61,237 nt of DNA from JAXJSP01 sp036310005 (GCA_036310005.1 JAXJSP010000048.1:1-61237); one strand, 5' to 3'; counted from the first letter of the stretch, positions 43,884 to 53,000 are shown. Numbers and translations are program-made. The notes: a model not told the origin generated them from the letters alone.

Positions 43884-46115
43884 ATGGATAAATTTTTAGG
43901 CAAGCGTTTAGACGGAAGATATGAAATAAACGAGATTATCGGAATAGGCGGTATGGCAGTTGTCTATAAGGCGTATGACCGTATTGAGCAAAGAACCGTA
44001 TCCGTAAAAATTTTAAAAGAGGAGTTTACAAAAAGCGAAGAATTCAAGCAGAGATTTCAAACCGAGTCAAAGGCTATATCAATGCTTAATCACCCGAACA
44101 TCGTTAAAATATATGATGTAAGTTTGGGCGATAATTTCCAATACATAGTAATGGAATATATCGACGGAATTACATTAAAAGAATATATTGAAAAACAAGG
44201 TGTGCTTTCCTGGAAAGAAGCGCTTTATTTTACGGTACAGATTTTAAGAGCCTTGCAGCACGCACATGATAAAGGTATAGTTCACAGGGATGTAAAGCCT
44301 CAGAATATGATGCTTTTGCGTGACGGTACAGTTAAAGTCACCGATTTCGGCATCGCTCGTTTTTCGCGTACGGAAAAAACAATAACCGAAAAAACCATCG
44401 GCTCTGTTCATTATATTTCACCCGAACAGGCAAGAGGCGATATAACCGATGAAAAAGCAGACTTGTATTCAATGGGCGTTTTGCTTTATGAAATGCTTAC
44501 AGGCAAGTTGCCTTTTGATGCAGACAGCGCTGTATCGGTAGCAATTATGCAAATGCAGGATGATCCTGTTCCGCCAAGACAGATTAATTCTACAATTCCC
44601 GTAGGCCTTGAACAGATTACAATGCGCGCTATGATGAAAAATCCCAACAGGCGTTATCATTCAGACGCGGAAATGTTAAGAGATTTAGAAGAATTCAAGC
44701 GTGATCCGTCAATTACTTTTAATTATGATAACCCCTATACAGATTCGGAGCCTACAAAAATTATCAGCAAAGAGGAATTAGATGCCTTGACTAATACCAC
44801 CGAAAATCAGCAAGAGCCGGAAACTAAAAAGAGCCTTGTGCCTGTTTTATCTGCGATTGCAAGCGTGCTTGTAATAGCGCTCGGTATTATCGCATTTTTG
44901 GTAATGAAAGGTTGCGGCGGCACAAATGTTGATGAATGTCCCGACTTTTTCGGTATGTACTATGAAGATGTAGTGGAAAAATATCCCGAATATAATTTCA
45001 CTTTCAAACTCGCAAACGAAGACGCAAAGTCAGTCGTAAGTAAAGGCTGCATTGTTAAACAGTCTGTCGATGCGGGCACAAAGATGAAAGAGAAAAAAGA
45101 TGTAACTCTTTATTATAACGATACTGAATTTGTTAAAATTCCGGATGTTACTAACTATAAAGACTTTGAAACCGCAAAAGCGGCTCTTGAAAAACAGGGT
45201 ATCAAAGTTGCAGACGAGCCTATTGAGAAAACACCTGATGAGGATGATAAAGATAAGTTTAAAGCAGGCGAAGTTATGGGTACGGACCCTGTTGCAGATA
45301 CCTTGGTAGAAAAAGTCGTTACAAGCGAAGACATAGACGATGTATCAAGCGAGGAAGAATCAAGCGAGGACACATCAAGCAGCGAAGATAAAGACAACAA
45401 AAACAATGCTGCCGCTATGCTCGCACAGGTATCTCTTAAAACAACACAAGAGGGCGAGGAAGTCGCAATCGTAATTTGTACGGTTGATTTTCCTGACTTA
45501 ATCGGCCTTTCAGAAGATGAGGCGGTAAAACAAATCGAAACCGTCGGGCTTAAAGCAAAGGTTACTAAAATGTATCACGATGCAAGTAAGGCAGATGAGG
45601 GAGAAGTCTTTGAGCAAAGCATTGAAAAAGGTACATCAACTGCCGATATCAAAGATGATACATGTGAAATCTTTGTCAGCGTGGGTGAACTTGTAATTAC
45701 AGTTGCCGCACCGAGCGAATATGATGAGGACTCTTACACGGTAGAAGTCACCTGCGGCTCAAAGACAGTTACACAGGAGTATTCGTCATCTACTAAAAAC
45801 AAGGACTTTAAATTAGTCCCGAGCGAGTCCGAAGGAAAAGCTTATGTTTATATCGACGGTTCAAGGTATCAGGAATGGTATTATGAGGCGGGCAAAGATC
45901 CGTACATCGTAAATGATTATTCCGAAAACTTTGTAACCGTAAGTGAGGAGCCTTCAAGCGAGGAGCCTTCAAGCGTAACCGAAGTATCAATACCGAGCGA
46001 AATTACTTCAAGTGCGGTGCCTTCAACTCCGTCTGAAGACTCAAGCGAGGACACATCAAGCGAAGATTTTAATAATCCGTCGGAAATCACTTCAAGCGAA
46101 TTGATTTTAGGTTAG
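43884..46115 (+). CDS. prkC: PASTA-domain serine/threonine kinase (PrkC type)
   Basis: Membrane kinase sensing muropeptides or cell-wall material. Kinase domain residues 10-275: glycine loop IGIGGMAVVYKAYD, catalytic VHRDVKPQNM, DFGIAR, and the SPEQARG activation segment. One membrane helix lies at about 316-341. Outside are about three PASTA-like repeats (352-415, 415-490 and 535-605), the middle one interrupted, then a beta domain and a Ser/Glu-rich tail (EEPSSEEPSS). 743 aa. In Bacillus it controls spore germination and the same gene order is seen. Confidence 0.95.
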   Translation: MDKFLGKRLDGRYEINEIIGIGGMAVVYKAYDRIEQRTVSVKILKEEFTKSEEFKQRFQTESKAISMLNHPNIVKIYDVSLGDNFQYIVMEYIDGITLKEYIEKQGVLSWKEALYFTVQILRALQHAHDKGIVHRDVKPQNMMLLRDGTVKVTDFGIARFSRTEKTITEKTIGSVHYISPEQARGDITDEKADLYSMGVLLYEMLTGKLPFDADSAVSVAIMQMQDDPVPPRQINSTIPVGLEQITMRAMMKNPNRRYHSDAEMLRDLEEFKRDPSITFNYDNPYTDSEPTKIISKEELDALTNTTENQQEPETKKSLVPVLSAIASVLVIALGIIAFLVMKGCGGTNVDECPDFFGMYYEDVVEKYPEYNFTFKLANEDAKSVVSKGCIVKQSVDAGTKMKEKKDVTLYYNDTEFVKIPDVTNYKDFETAKAALEKQGIKVADEPIEKTPDEDDKDKFKAGEVMGTDPVADTLVEKVVTSEDIDDVSSEEESSEDTSSSEDKDNKNNAAAMLAQVSLKTTQEGEEVAIVICTVDFPDLIGLSEDEAVKQIETVGLKAKVTKMYHDASKADEGEVFEQSIEKGTSTADIKDDTCEIFVSVGELVITVAAPSEYDEDSYTVEVTCGSKTVTQEYSSSTKNKDFKLVPSESEGKAYVYIDGSRYQEWYYEAGKDPYIVNDYSENFVTVSEEPSSEEPSSVTEVSIPSEITSSAVPSTPSEDSSEDTSSEDFNNPSEITSSELILG

Positions 46116-46118
46116 TAA

Positions 46119-46973
46119 ATGACAGGAGTAATAGTAAAAGCAATCAGCGGTTTTTATTATATTGATGCAGATAATAAGATTATTGAATGCAGAGCAAGGG
46201 GAGTGCTCAGAAAAACAGGCACCCCCCTTGTGGGCGATATAGTACAAATCACGCTTTCGGGCGATGGCGGTGTCGTAGAAAAAATAACAGACAGAAAAAA
46301 CTCGTTTGTCCGTCCGCCGATTGCCAATATTGAAAAACTTTTTATCGTATCGTCCTTTTCAAATCCGTCACCTAATACATTACTTATTGATAAAATGACC
46401 GTGCTTTGCGAAAAAAACAATATTGAACCTGTAATAGTTTTCAATAAAAGCGATATGGGTGACTTTTCGGAATATAAAAAAATATATGAAAACGCAGGGT
46501 TTAAAACTTTTGTAATATCTTGCGAAAACAACGACGGAATAGATAAAATAAAAAATGAAATAATGGGAATTTGTGCTTTTACGGGAAATTCGGGTGTCGG
46601 AAAATCGACAATACTTAATTCGCTTTTTCCGCAGTTTAATTTAAAAACAGCAGATGTAAGCCAAAAACTCGGCAGAGGCAGACATACTACCCGCCATACA
46701 GAACTTTTTAAAACCGAAAACGGTTTTGTAGCCGATACACCGGGCTTTTCAAACCTCGATGTTCTCGATATTGAAAAAGAGGACCTGATATATCTGTTCA
46801 GAGAAACTAAAAACTGCATCGGACAATGTCAGTTTACTTCTTGCTCACATACAAAGGAAAAAGGATGTGCAGTAATAAAAAAAGTTCAAAGCGGTGAGAT
46901 TGAAAAAAGCCGGTTTGAAAGTTATTGCAAAATGTATGAAGAACTTAAAAGCATAAATAAATATAAAAAATAA
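46119..46973 (+). CDS. rsgA: Ribosome small-subunit-dependent GTPase A
   Basis: Circularly permuted GTPase that releases factors during 30S maturation. The N-terminal OB domain (about 1-70) precedes G4 (FNKSD), G1 (TGNSGVGKST), G3 (DTPGF), and the C-terminal zinc site built from C, CQFTSC and H..C (NCIGQCQFTSCSHTK). 284 aa. It follows prkC after three bases. The terminator at its end separates it from spoVM. Confidence 0.96.
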   Translation: MTGVIVKAISGFYYIDADNKIIECRARGVLRKTGTPLVGDIVQITLSGDGGVVEKITDRKNSFVRPPIANIEKLFIVSSFSNPSPNTLLIDKMTVLCEKNNIEPVIVFNKSDMGDFSEYKKIYENAGFKTFVISCENNDGIDKIKNEIMGICAFTGNSGVGKSTILNSLFPQFNLKTADVSQKLGRGRHTTRHTELFKTENGFVADTPGFSNLDVLDIEKEDLIYLFRETKNCIGQCQFTSCSHTKEKGCAVIKKVQSGEIEKSRFESYCKMYEELKSINKYKK

Positions 46974-46986
46974 TTAACAAAATTGC

Positions 46987-47027
46987 TCACCTGTGCGTAC
47001 TATGAAAGTACGGCAGGTGATTTTTTT
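46987..47027 (+). terminator. Terminator after rsgA
   Basis: TCACCTG (46987-46993) pairs with CAGGTGA (47014-47020), inner GTAC with GTAC, followed by seven T. Its right arm contains the AGGTGA site of the next small gene. Confidence 0.8.
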
Positions 47028-47181
47028 GAGGTGCAGAAAACGACGTTGTTACGGATGCATACCATGGATTTTACTCATAACTTTAGGTCTTTTATTGTGC
47101 TATATATTACCGTCGTCTGCAATAATAGTGTTGCTTGCTATTGCAGTAATAATATTAAGCATTTCGGTTTTGAGACATTAG
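47026..47181 (+). CDS. Small Cys/Arg-rich membrane protein
   Basis: A 51-residue protein from TTG 47026 (AGGTGA five bases upstream). The head RCRKRRCYGCIPW is basic with three cysteines; residues 13-48 form one or two membrane helices (LLITLGLLLCYILPSSAIIV then LLAIAVIILSISV). It lies 16 bases upstream of spoVM, and the codon pattern and position suggest a genuine gene that is co-transcribed. No family is recognised by me; a comparison to neighbours of spoVM in other Clostridia would settle it. Confidence 0.55.
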   Translation: MRCRKRRCYGCIPWILLITLGLLLCYILPSSAIIVLLAIAVIILSISVLRH

Positions 47182-47197
47182 AAAGGGGGATAAACCG

Positions 47198-47278
47198 ATG
47201 AAAGTTGTTGTTGTAAAAACTCCGAAAGCACTAAAAGGAATATTAAGATTGTTATTTAAAATCAAAAAAGATGATTGA
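47198..47278 (+). CDS. spoVM: Stage V sporulation protein M (SpoVM), 26 aa
   Basis: A 26-residue amphipathic helix protein, below the usual ORF length cut-offs. It begins MKVVVVKTPKALKGILR and ends in Lys-Lys-Asp-Asp. From memory, Bacillus SpoVM has the same length, MK start, central PK-x-L-x-GI-x-R and Lys-Asp end. SpoVM recognises the convex forespore membrane and recruits SpoIVA for coat assembly. Its ATG follows AAAGGGGGA by seven bases. In Bacillus the gene also lies downstream of prpC-prkC-rsgA (there with rpe and thiN between), which supports the call. The assignment is from sequence likeness and position. Confidence 0.85.
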   Translation: MKVVVVKTPKALKGILRLLFKIKKDD

Positions 47279-47282
47279 TTAC

Positions 47283-47343
47283 ATAAACTCCCGATTATGC
47301 GCCGGGTACCCTTTCGGTCGCCCGGCGCGGCACGGGTGTTTAT
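47283..47343 (+). ncRNA. GC-rich three-tier structured element after spoVM
   Basis: An outer stem (47283-47293 with 47333-47343, 10 of 11 pairs), an inner stem GCGCCGGG/CCCGGCGC (47299-47306 with 47321-47328) and a small ACC/GGT apical stem. It is GC-rich in an AT-rich neighbourhood and lacks a T tract. It may be a spoVM 3' structured RNA or a large stabilising hairpin; no known family is recognised. Confidence 0.45.
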
Positions 47344-47372
47344 AACCGGCCTTTTATAAATAATCGTTAAAT

Positions 47373-47392
47373 AACCTGCATTACAGGTTTTT
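47373..47392 (+). terminator. Terminator after spoVM
   Basis: AACCTG (47373-47378) pairs with CAGGTT (47384-47389), then a short T run. Confidence 0.55.
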
Positions 47393-47410
47393 GTATTCTT
47401 TATAATATGT

Positions 47411-47450
47411 AAAAACAGCGGCAAGGCACAAATTACGCCTTACCGCTGTT
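47411..47450 (-). terminator. Terminator after the GH94 gene
   Basis: A 14-base stem (47414-47427 with 47437-47450), whose single mismatch becomes a G-U pair on the minus transcript, followed there by a T run. Confidence 0.8.
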
Positions 47451-47469
47451 ATAATTTATGTGTATAAAT

Positions 47470-49773
47470 TTACATAAAAATTTCTATTTTGTGAGTCTTT
47501 TTGTCACCGAAAATCTTAACGCGGTTGCCTTCAATTTGCTCACCGTCAACTGTGATGCGTTTTACCTCGCTTTGCGCTCCGCTTTCGTTTAAAACGGTTA
47601 TATCATAGTTGTCGCCACGGAAAACGCGGTGCATTGATACTTTCTCCCATTTACCCGGAATACAGGGGTTAAGCGTAAAGGAGTCGTAATCGGGATGAAA
47701 ACCGAGCATGTACTGTGTGATAGCACGGAACATCCATCCTGCAGTACCTGTAACCCACGCAAACAAGGTTTCACCCTTGCGAGGGTTGTCGGGACCGAAG
47801 TACATATTTGTAACTACATAAGGCTCGCATCCCGAATGAGTCGACGGGTTAGTCTCGCTGTCCGGCAATATCTTGCTGATTGTTTCATAAGCCTTGTTTC
47901 CCTCACCCATAATACAGTCGGCTACGACCTTAAAAGTTCCTCCGTGACAGTAGGGAGTTCCGTTCTCCCATATACCCGGAATAAAACTTGTCAAACGACC
48001 GATACGATTATTAAACTCAGTATATGTGGGATAGAGGGTAAGCGGTCCGTAATCGCTGTCAAGATACTTCTCAACAGCGGCCATACATTGACTGCTGCGC
48101 TGTGAATCAGCCACACCGGACAAAACTGCCCAAGTCTGTGAATTCAAGTAAATCATACCCTCTTTTTCGGTATGAGAGCCGACTTTTTCACCAAAATCGT
48201 TTATAGCCGCTAAATACCATTTTCCGTCCCAGCCGGCAGAATTTATCGCTGCTTTGATTTTCTCTGCACGAGCGCGCATTTGTGCGGCAACCGTGTTGTC
48301 GTTAAGTATCTCCTGAGCAATCTCTGCGGTGTTTTCAAGGGCATAACAGCATGCAATCGAGGTCCAAACGCTTTGTCCTTTGCCTTGTAAACCGGTCATG
48401 TTGAGCGAATCGTTCCAGTCACCGTCGCGGGACTTGACAAGCCCGTCTGCACCAAGGTCCGACGATACAAAACGAGCCGCTGTCAGCATGTGTTCCCATA
48501 CGGTATCTTCACCTTCATCAAGATATTTGACTTTTTCATCAAGAAAACTGCTGTCGCCTGTTTCCTTAATATAGGCATTAACTGTCGGCGCTATCCATGT
48601 AGGACCGTCGGAATAAATATGATGGTCAAGCGGCAACCAACCGCGCACACAACGACCGTCGCTGTACATATATGTAAGTGTTTCAAGAATTTTTTTCTTT
48701 GCAAGTGACGGGTTAAACGATGCAACTGCCCACGCGTCCTGAAGTTGATCTCTGAAACCTTTTCCGGTATCTCGTCCGACTTCGGCACACAACTGAACCT
48801 GTTGCTTTAACCAGTAGTTTGCAAAATTGTTGACTTTCTCATCAGGAGTGTCAATGAAAATATCTCCCGAAAGTTGTTTTTTAGATTCAATTAAAGCGGC
48901 AAAATCGCTCTCAATCTTACCCTCGGTAAATAATTTGTCTGTCAGCATTTTTGCAGTCTGCATACAGTCAACCGCGCCTATAAGTACCTGATAACTTACA
49001 CTCTCGCCGGGAGCCAGAGTAAAATCATGCTCAAATGCGCCAACCATCTGCTCACACGCGGCAAGACTGTTGCTGAGTCGGTCTGCCAAAACACCGTCGG
49101 GAGACTCTGTGCTGCCGTAAACGCCGATAAAAGAGCGCTTTGAAGTGTCAAAGGCGGTCGGAGTGATATTTGTCGCCATAAATCCGTTGAACCAGTCGTG
49201 CGGGCGCTCCATAGCCTTGTTAAAGCAGACGATAACATTACTCTCAGAGTCATATTCACCGTGCACATAGGAATTATAGTCGCTGTAGCGGGCATAACCT
49301 TCAAGTGAAAATTCAGCAAAAGAATAAGCACTGACTGTTCTTGTAATGTCAGACTTGTTTGTAAGAGTCAGTGTCCATATCTCGCACGGGTCTTGAGAGT
49401 TAATGAAAATGCGTGCGGAGGCAACGATATTGTCACATTTACTGCTTATACGAGTGTAACCCAAACCGTGAATACATTCAAAATTTTCAACCTGAGTGCG
49501 ACACGGATACCATCCCGGGTTCCATACTTTACCGGTTGTATGGTCCTTGATATAAAAATAGCGGTTTCCGTCGCGTATGACCGAGCAGCGTCCCCTGCCT
49601 TCACCGTCAATATACGAAAGCGCACGTGTGCCGTAGGCTCCGTTGCCGCCTCCCAGATGATTTACTCCGCTGAGTACTCGCGCGTTCCAGATATAATTAA
49701 GTAACGGACGTTTAAGTTGCGTCTTAGTGATTTTATATTCGTTACCGTTTTGAAAAGTACCAAAAGAATTCAT
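47470..49773 (-). CDS. GH94 family glycoside phosphorylase
   Basis: Phosphorolyses beta-glucosidic disaccharides to a sugar 1-phosphate and sugar. Residues 1-270 form the beta-sandwich domain; the (alpha/alpha)6 barrel carries the general-acid box SRDGDWNDSLN, preceded by QLQDAWA and followed by PYCHGGTFKV. 767 aa. Start ATG 49773 fits GGAGG (49781-49785, seven bases away) better than ATG 49779, which is one base from it. The length resembles cellobionate or cellobiose phosphorylases; the substrate cannot be fixed. No signal peptide, so intracellular. Confidence 0.88.
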   Translation of the reverse strand: MNSFGTFQNGNEYKITKTQLKRPLLNYIWNARVLSGVNHLGGGNGAYGTRALSYIDGEGRGRCSVIRDGNRYFYIKDHTTGKVWNPGWYPCRTQVENFECIHGLGYTRISSKCDNIVASARIFINSQDPCEIWTLTLTNKSDITRTVSAYSFAEFSLEGYARYSDYNSYVHGEYDSESNVIVCFNKAMERPHDWFNGFMATNITPTAFDTSKRSFIGVYGSTESPDGVLADRLSNSLAACEQMVGAFEHDFTLAPGESVSYQVLIGAVDCMQTAKMLTDKLFTEGKIESDFAALIESKKQLSGDIFIDTPDEKVNNFANYWLKQQVQLCAEVGRDTGKGFRDQLQDAWAVASFNPSLAKKKILETLTYMYSDGRCVRGWLPLDHHIYSDGPTWIAPTVNAYIKETGDSSFLDEKVKYLDEGEDTVWEHMLTAARFVSSDLGADGLVKSRDGDWNDSLNMTGLQGKGQSVWTSIACCYALENTAEIAQEILNDNTVAAQMRARAEKIKAAINSAGWDGKWYLAAINDFGEKVGSHTEKEGMIYLNSQTWAVLSGVADSQRSSQCMAAVEKYLDSDYGPLTLYPTYTEFNNRIGRLTSFIPGIWENGTPYCHGGTFKVVADCIMGEGNKAYETISKILPDSETNPSTHSGCEPYVVTNMYFGPDNPRKGETLFAWVTGTAGWMFRAITQYMLGFHPDYDSFTLNPCIPGKWEKVSMHRVFRGDNYDITVLNESGAQSEVKRITVDGEQIEGNRVKIFGDKKTHKIEIFM

Positions 49774-49917
49774 TCTCATTCCTCCATAAATGTTAATCTT
49801 CTTAAATTATAACAAAAAAATGTATAATTTGCAATAAAAACCCAAGTTTTAGAATATATTAAACACCTGATAAATATATTTTAATATCAAAGTATATTTT
49901 AAGGAGTGCAATTAATA

Positions 49918-51447
49918 ATGGAATGCAATTTATCAAAACAGGATGTCAGTTGCGAAAAAACACTTTTAAATACATCAATAGAGCAACCGGCAAGTGTCGA
50001 ATTTTCATTACCCGACTATTGCCCTGATATAGAAAGAATATTAAAGTGTTGCTTGAATCCTGTAATTAACCAAAAATTAATTAACGCAGATAGCCTTATA
50101 ATCGACGGTGTAGTTTATATCAACCTGCTTTATTGCGACTCGTCAAAACAAATAAAAAGTTTTGAGTACCCATATCCGTTCAATGAAAAAACTGCTCTTA
50201 CTAATTCAGCGGAGAATACTATCACAAAATCTGTCACCGTAAAACCGATAATTGACGACTTAAACTGCAAGGCAGTAACAGACAGACGCGTACAACTTAA
50301 ATTTTCAATTGCATTAAAAGTTGATGTTAAGGCTACCTTTGCAAAACAGGTAATAACCGATATCGACTGCGAGGGCTTCGAACAACTTTTAAGTTTTTCA
50401 AATTCTTCTTCACCTATCGCGGTTGCACAAAAATATCAGGTCGTAACAGATAATTTATCTTTGCCCGAATCTGCACCCGAAATCAGAAATATTGTGCGAA
50501 GTAATGTCAACTCAACCGTCACCGAAACAAAACCTATCGGCAAAAAAGTTGTAGTCAAAGGCGAAGTGCTTATTGATATAATGTATATGTCATCAGACAA
50601 AAGCGGTTGTCAGTGCCTTAAATTTTCTTTGCCTTATGCCCAGATTATAGATGTAGATAACATAAACGAAAACTGTACTGTCAGCGTTCAGAGTGAAATT
50701 GCATCTGCAAATATTCGCCCTAAAACAAATATCAACGGTGAAATTCGCAATATTTCTGCAGAAATTAAAGTATGCTTAACTTTAACCGCTTTTTGTAATC
50801 TTGAAATTCCTTTTATTGAAGATGCGTTTTGTAAAAACAGGGACACCTCTCTTACTTATGACAGCATTGAATTTAAAAAGGTTGAAAAAAGCGTAAACGA
50901 TACTGTCACGGTTACAAAAGTAATAGATGTTCCTAATGACGATTTAAAATTCGTAACAGATGCTTTTTGTAATGTCGCGGATATAAGGGCACATTGTGAA
51001 AACGGTCAGGTAAATATTACAGGCAGCCTTTTTGCTACAGTAATTTGCGAGGACTCCGAAAGCGACCTTTACAGTTTCGACAGAGGCGTTGATTTTGACT
51101 ATAAGTCTATGTATGACAATGTAAGCGAAAAATATACCGCGGTTTGCTCCGCAGTAGTAAAACAGGTTGAAGCGAGCATTACAACAAGCGGTGTTGAACT
51201 CAAATGCACTGTGGGTATTACCTGCGATGTTATAGGCTGCAATTCAAGAAAAGTTGTTACCGAAGTTTCGGTCGATGAAAATATTAAAAAAGATAAATGC
51301 TGCCTTATCGCCTTTAATGCCAAAAAAGGCAGTAAGGTCTGGGATATAGCAAAAAAATATTCTTGTTCACCGGGTGATATAAAAACAATTAATAAATTAG
51401 ACAGCGACATTCTCCCTTGCGATAAATTGCTTGTCGTATCTAAATAA
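49918..51447 (+). CDS. SipL-like spore protein with DUF3794 repeats and a LysM domain
   Basis: A 509-residue protein. The N-terminal two-thirds contains repeated DUF3794 domains: CNLSKQDVSCEKT, FSLPDYCPDIERILKC, KGEVLIDIMYMSSDK and similar strand-rich units. Residues about 455-505 form a LysM domain (KKGSKVWDIAKKYSCSPGDI, INKLDSDILPCDKLLV). This architecture matches SipL, the SpoIVA-interacting coat protein of clostridia. AAGGAGTG precedes ATG 49918; an in-frame upstream codon at 49906 lies on that site. A terminator follows. Confidence 0.82.
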   Translation: MECNLSKQDVSCEKTLLNTSIEQPASVEFSLPDYCPDIERILKCCLNPVINQKLINADSLIIDGVVYINLLYCDSSKQIKSFEYPYPFNEKTALTNSAENTITKSVTVKPIIDDLNCKAVTDRRVQLKFSIALKVDVKATFAKQVITDIDCEGFEQLLSFSNSSSPIAVAQKYQVVTDNLSLPESAPEIRNIVRSNVNSTVTETKPIGKKVVVKGEVLIDIMYMSSDKSGCQCLKFSLPYAQIIDVDNINENCTVSVQSEIASANIRPKTNINGEIRNISAEIKVCLTLTAFCNLEIPFIEDAFCKNRDTSLTYDSIEFKKVEKSVNDTVTVTKVIDVPNDDLKFVTDAFCNVADIRAHCENGQVNITGSLFATVICEDSESDLYSFDRGVDFDYKSMYDNVSEKYTAVCSAVVKQVEASITTSGVELKCTVGITCDVIGCNSRKVVTEVSVDENIKKDKCCLIAFNAKKGSKVWDIAKKYSCSPGDIKTINKLDSDILPCDKLLVVSK

Positions 51448-51450
51448 TAT

Positions 51451-51491
51451 AAAGCGGCTGTAAAGACGGTAAGTTTTTACAGCCGCTTTTT
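51451..51491 (+). terminator. Terminator after the SipL-like gene
   Basis: A 14-base stem (51451-51464 with 51476-51489) and T run. Confidence 0.85.
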
Positions 51492-51496
51492 GTCGG

Positions 51497-51525
51497 TTGA
51501 AAAATAAAGCGAATTTTGGTATAAT
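51497..51525 (+). promoter_or_regulatory. Promoter of the FN3 protein gene
   Basis: TTGAAA (51497-51502), 17-base spacer, TATAAT (51520-51525) with extended -10 TGG. Confidence 0.8.
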
Positions 51526-51554
51526 AGACTAACAATATTTGTAGGAGAGATAAA

Positions 51555-52994
51555 ATGATAAGAAAATTATTATCTTTTGTTCTGACCGTTGCTCTTTTAT
51601 TTAGTATAACACTAACTACCGTTTCGGCTCAGAGTGAAGATACACCCGAGCTTTATTTTACTGTAACAAATTCTCAAAATCAGAAAATTACTTCAGTAAA
51701 CGCAGGCAGCGATATTAAACTTAATTTATACCTGAAAAACTATCAAAACAGTTTAGACGACGAAAACAGAAAAATTGCAACAGGTTGTATCTATATCAAT
51801 GTAGATTCATCTTACTTTTCAATAGCGAAAACAAATGCTTTTTCAAACCCGTATAATAATGCTATGACGGTGCAAGGCAATTTAAGTAACAATTTACTCA
51901 GCCTGCTTTTTGAAACCGATTCGGGCATAGGCAACACTTTTTCAATCTCTGAAAGCGATTTAGATTCAAAAGGCGGACTGCTTTTCAGCGTGCAACTGAC
52001 CGCCTCCAAAGTTTTAGCAAACAAAACCTGTACATTCGCGTTATCGGATAATTCAAATTTCGCGCTTAAAAATTTTACAAGTTTAAAATTCGGTTGTGAC
52101 AAAACAACAACTGCAATAAACTATAATAACTCATATATTCCCTCAAAAGTAACAGGCTTAAAAGCGGACAATCTGTCCCATACTTTGGCAAAAATCACCT
52201 GGACTAAGTGTAGCGGCGTGACAGGATATGTACTTTATACATCTGCCGACAAAAAAACCTGGACAAGAATTGCCGCACTAAAAGGCGCAAGCAGTATATC
52301 ATATACGCATACTAACCTTACAGTCGGAAAAACTTATTATTATTTAGTTCGCGCTTATAAAACCGTAGACGGAGTGAATTTGTACGGTGAAAAGTCTTTA
52401 GTAATTTCAAATATTCCGATGCCTGCAAAAGTTACAGGCTTAAAAGCGACAAGTACCGGATATAACAGTGCAAAAATTACCTGGACAAAAAGCAGCGGTG
52501 TATCGGGATATGTAGTTTACAGGTCTGCCGATAAAAAAACCTGGACAAGAATTGCCGCATTAAAAGGCGCAAGCAGTATATCCTACACCGATAAATCATT
52601 AACCGCCGGCAAAACTTACTATTATCTGATTAGGGCGTATAAGTCATCGGGCGGTAAAAATTATTACAGCAGTAATTCAAGCGCAGTATCGGTAAAACCC
52701 GTACCGAATAAGCAAACAATCACTTATCTTAAAAATACAAATAAAAACACAATAACAATTAAATGGCAAAAACAAACAGGTGTCAGCGGGTACGAAATTT
52801 ATTATGCAACAAATAAGAACGCAAATTATACTTATTTAAAAACCGTCAGCGGTGCATCAAATGTATCTTACACTAAATCGGGACTGAAAAAGGGAACAAC
52901 ATATTATTTTAGAGTCAGAGCCTATAAAACAGTAAACGGTAAAAGAGTATATGGCGCGTTTAGTGATTATAAATATGTAAAAATACAAAAGTAA
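51555..52994 (+). CDS. Secreted protein with cohesin-like domain and three fibronectin type III domains
   Basis: 479 residues. A signal peptide (1-25, ends VSA-Q) is followed by a cohesin-like beta domain (about 30-185; VNAGSDIKLNLYLKN, LFETDSGIGNTFS). Three FN3 domains (about 195-290, 292-385 and 388-479) each start like 'KVTGLKA..' and contain KTYYYLVRAYK. The first two share a 59-base stretch with only two differences (52242-52300 and 52524-52582), so they arose by recent duplication or gene conversion. It has no cell-wall anchor. Likely a surface or secreted adhesion protein; the cohesin call is tentative. Confidence 0.75.
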   Translation: MIRKLLSFVLTVALLFSITLTTVSAQSEDTPELYFTVTNSQNQKITSVNAGSDIKLNLYLKNYQNSLDDENRKIATGCIYINVDSSYFSIAKTNAFSNPYNNAMTVQGNLSNNLLSLLFETDSGIGNTFSISESDLDSKGGLLFSVQLTASKVLANKTCTFALSDNSNFALKNFTSLKFGCDKTTTAINYNNSYIPSKVTGLKADNLSHTLAKITWTKCSGVTGYVLYTSADKKTWTRIAALKGASSISYTHTNLTVGKTYYYLVRAYKTVDGVNLYGEKSLVISNIPMPAKVTGLKATSTGYNSAKITWTKSSGVSGYVVYRSADKKTWTRIAALKGASSISYTDKSLTAGKTYYYLIRAYKSSGGKNYYSSNSSAVSVKPVPNKQTITYLKNTNKNTITIKWQKQTGVSGYEIYYATNKNANYTYLKTVSGASNVSYTKSGLKKGTTYYFRVRAYKTVNGKRVYGAFSDYKYVKIQK

Positions 52995-53000
52995 AACAAA

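Noticed and set aside
46157..46819. 220-codon open frame on the minus strand inside rsgA
   Set aside because: It lies wholly antisense to a strongly supported rsgA gene, lacks a plausible ribosome site and shows no family motif; it is a shadow of the AT-rich coding sequence.
46983..47201. 72-codon frame overlapping the small membrane gene
   Set aside because: It runs through the rsgA terminator in a frame with no hydrophobic pattern, while the alternative frame encodes a clean membrane helix.
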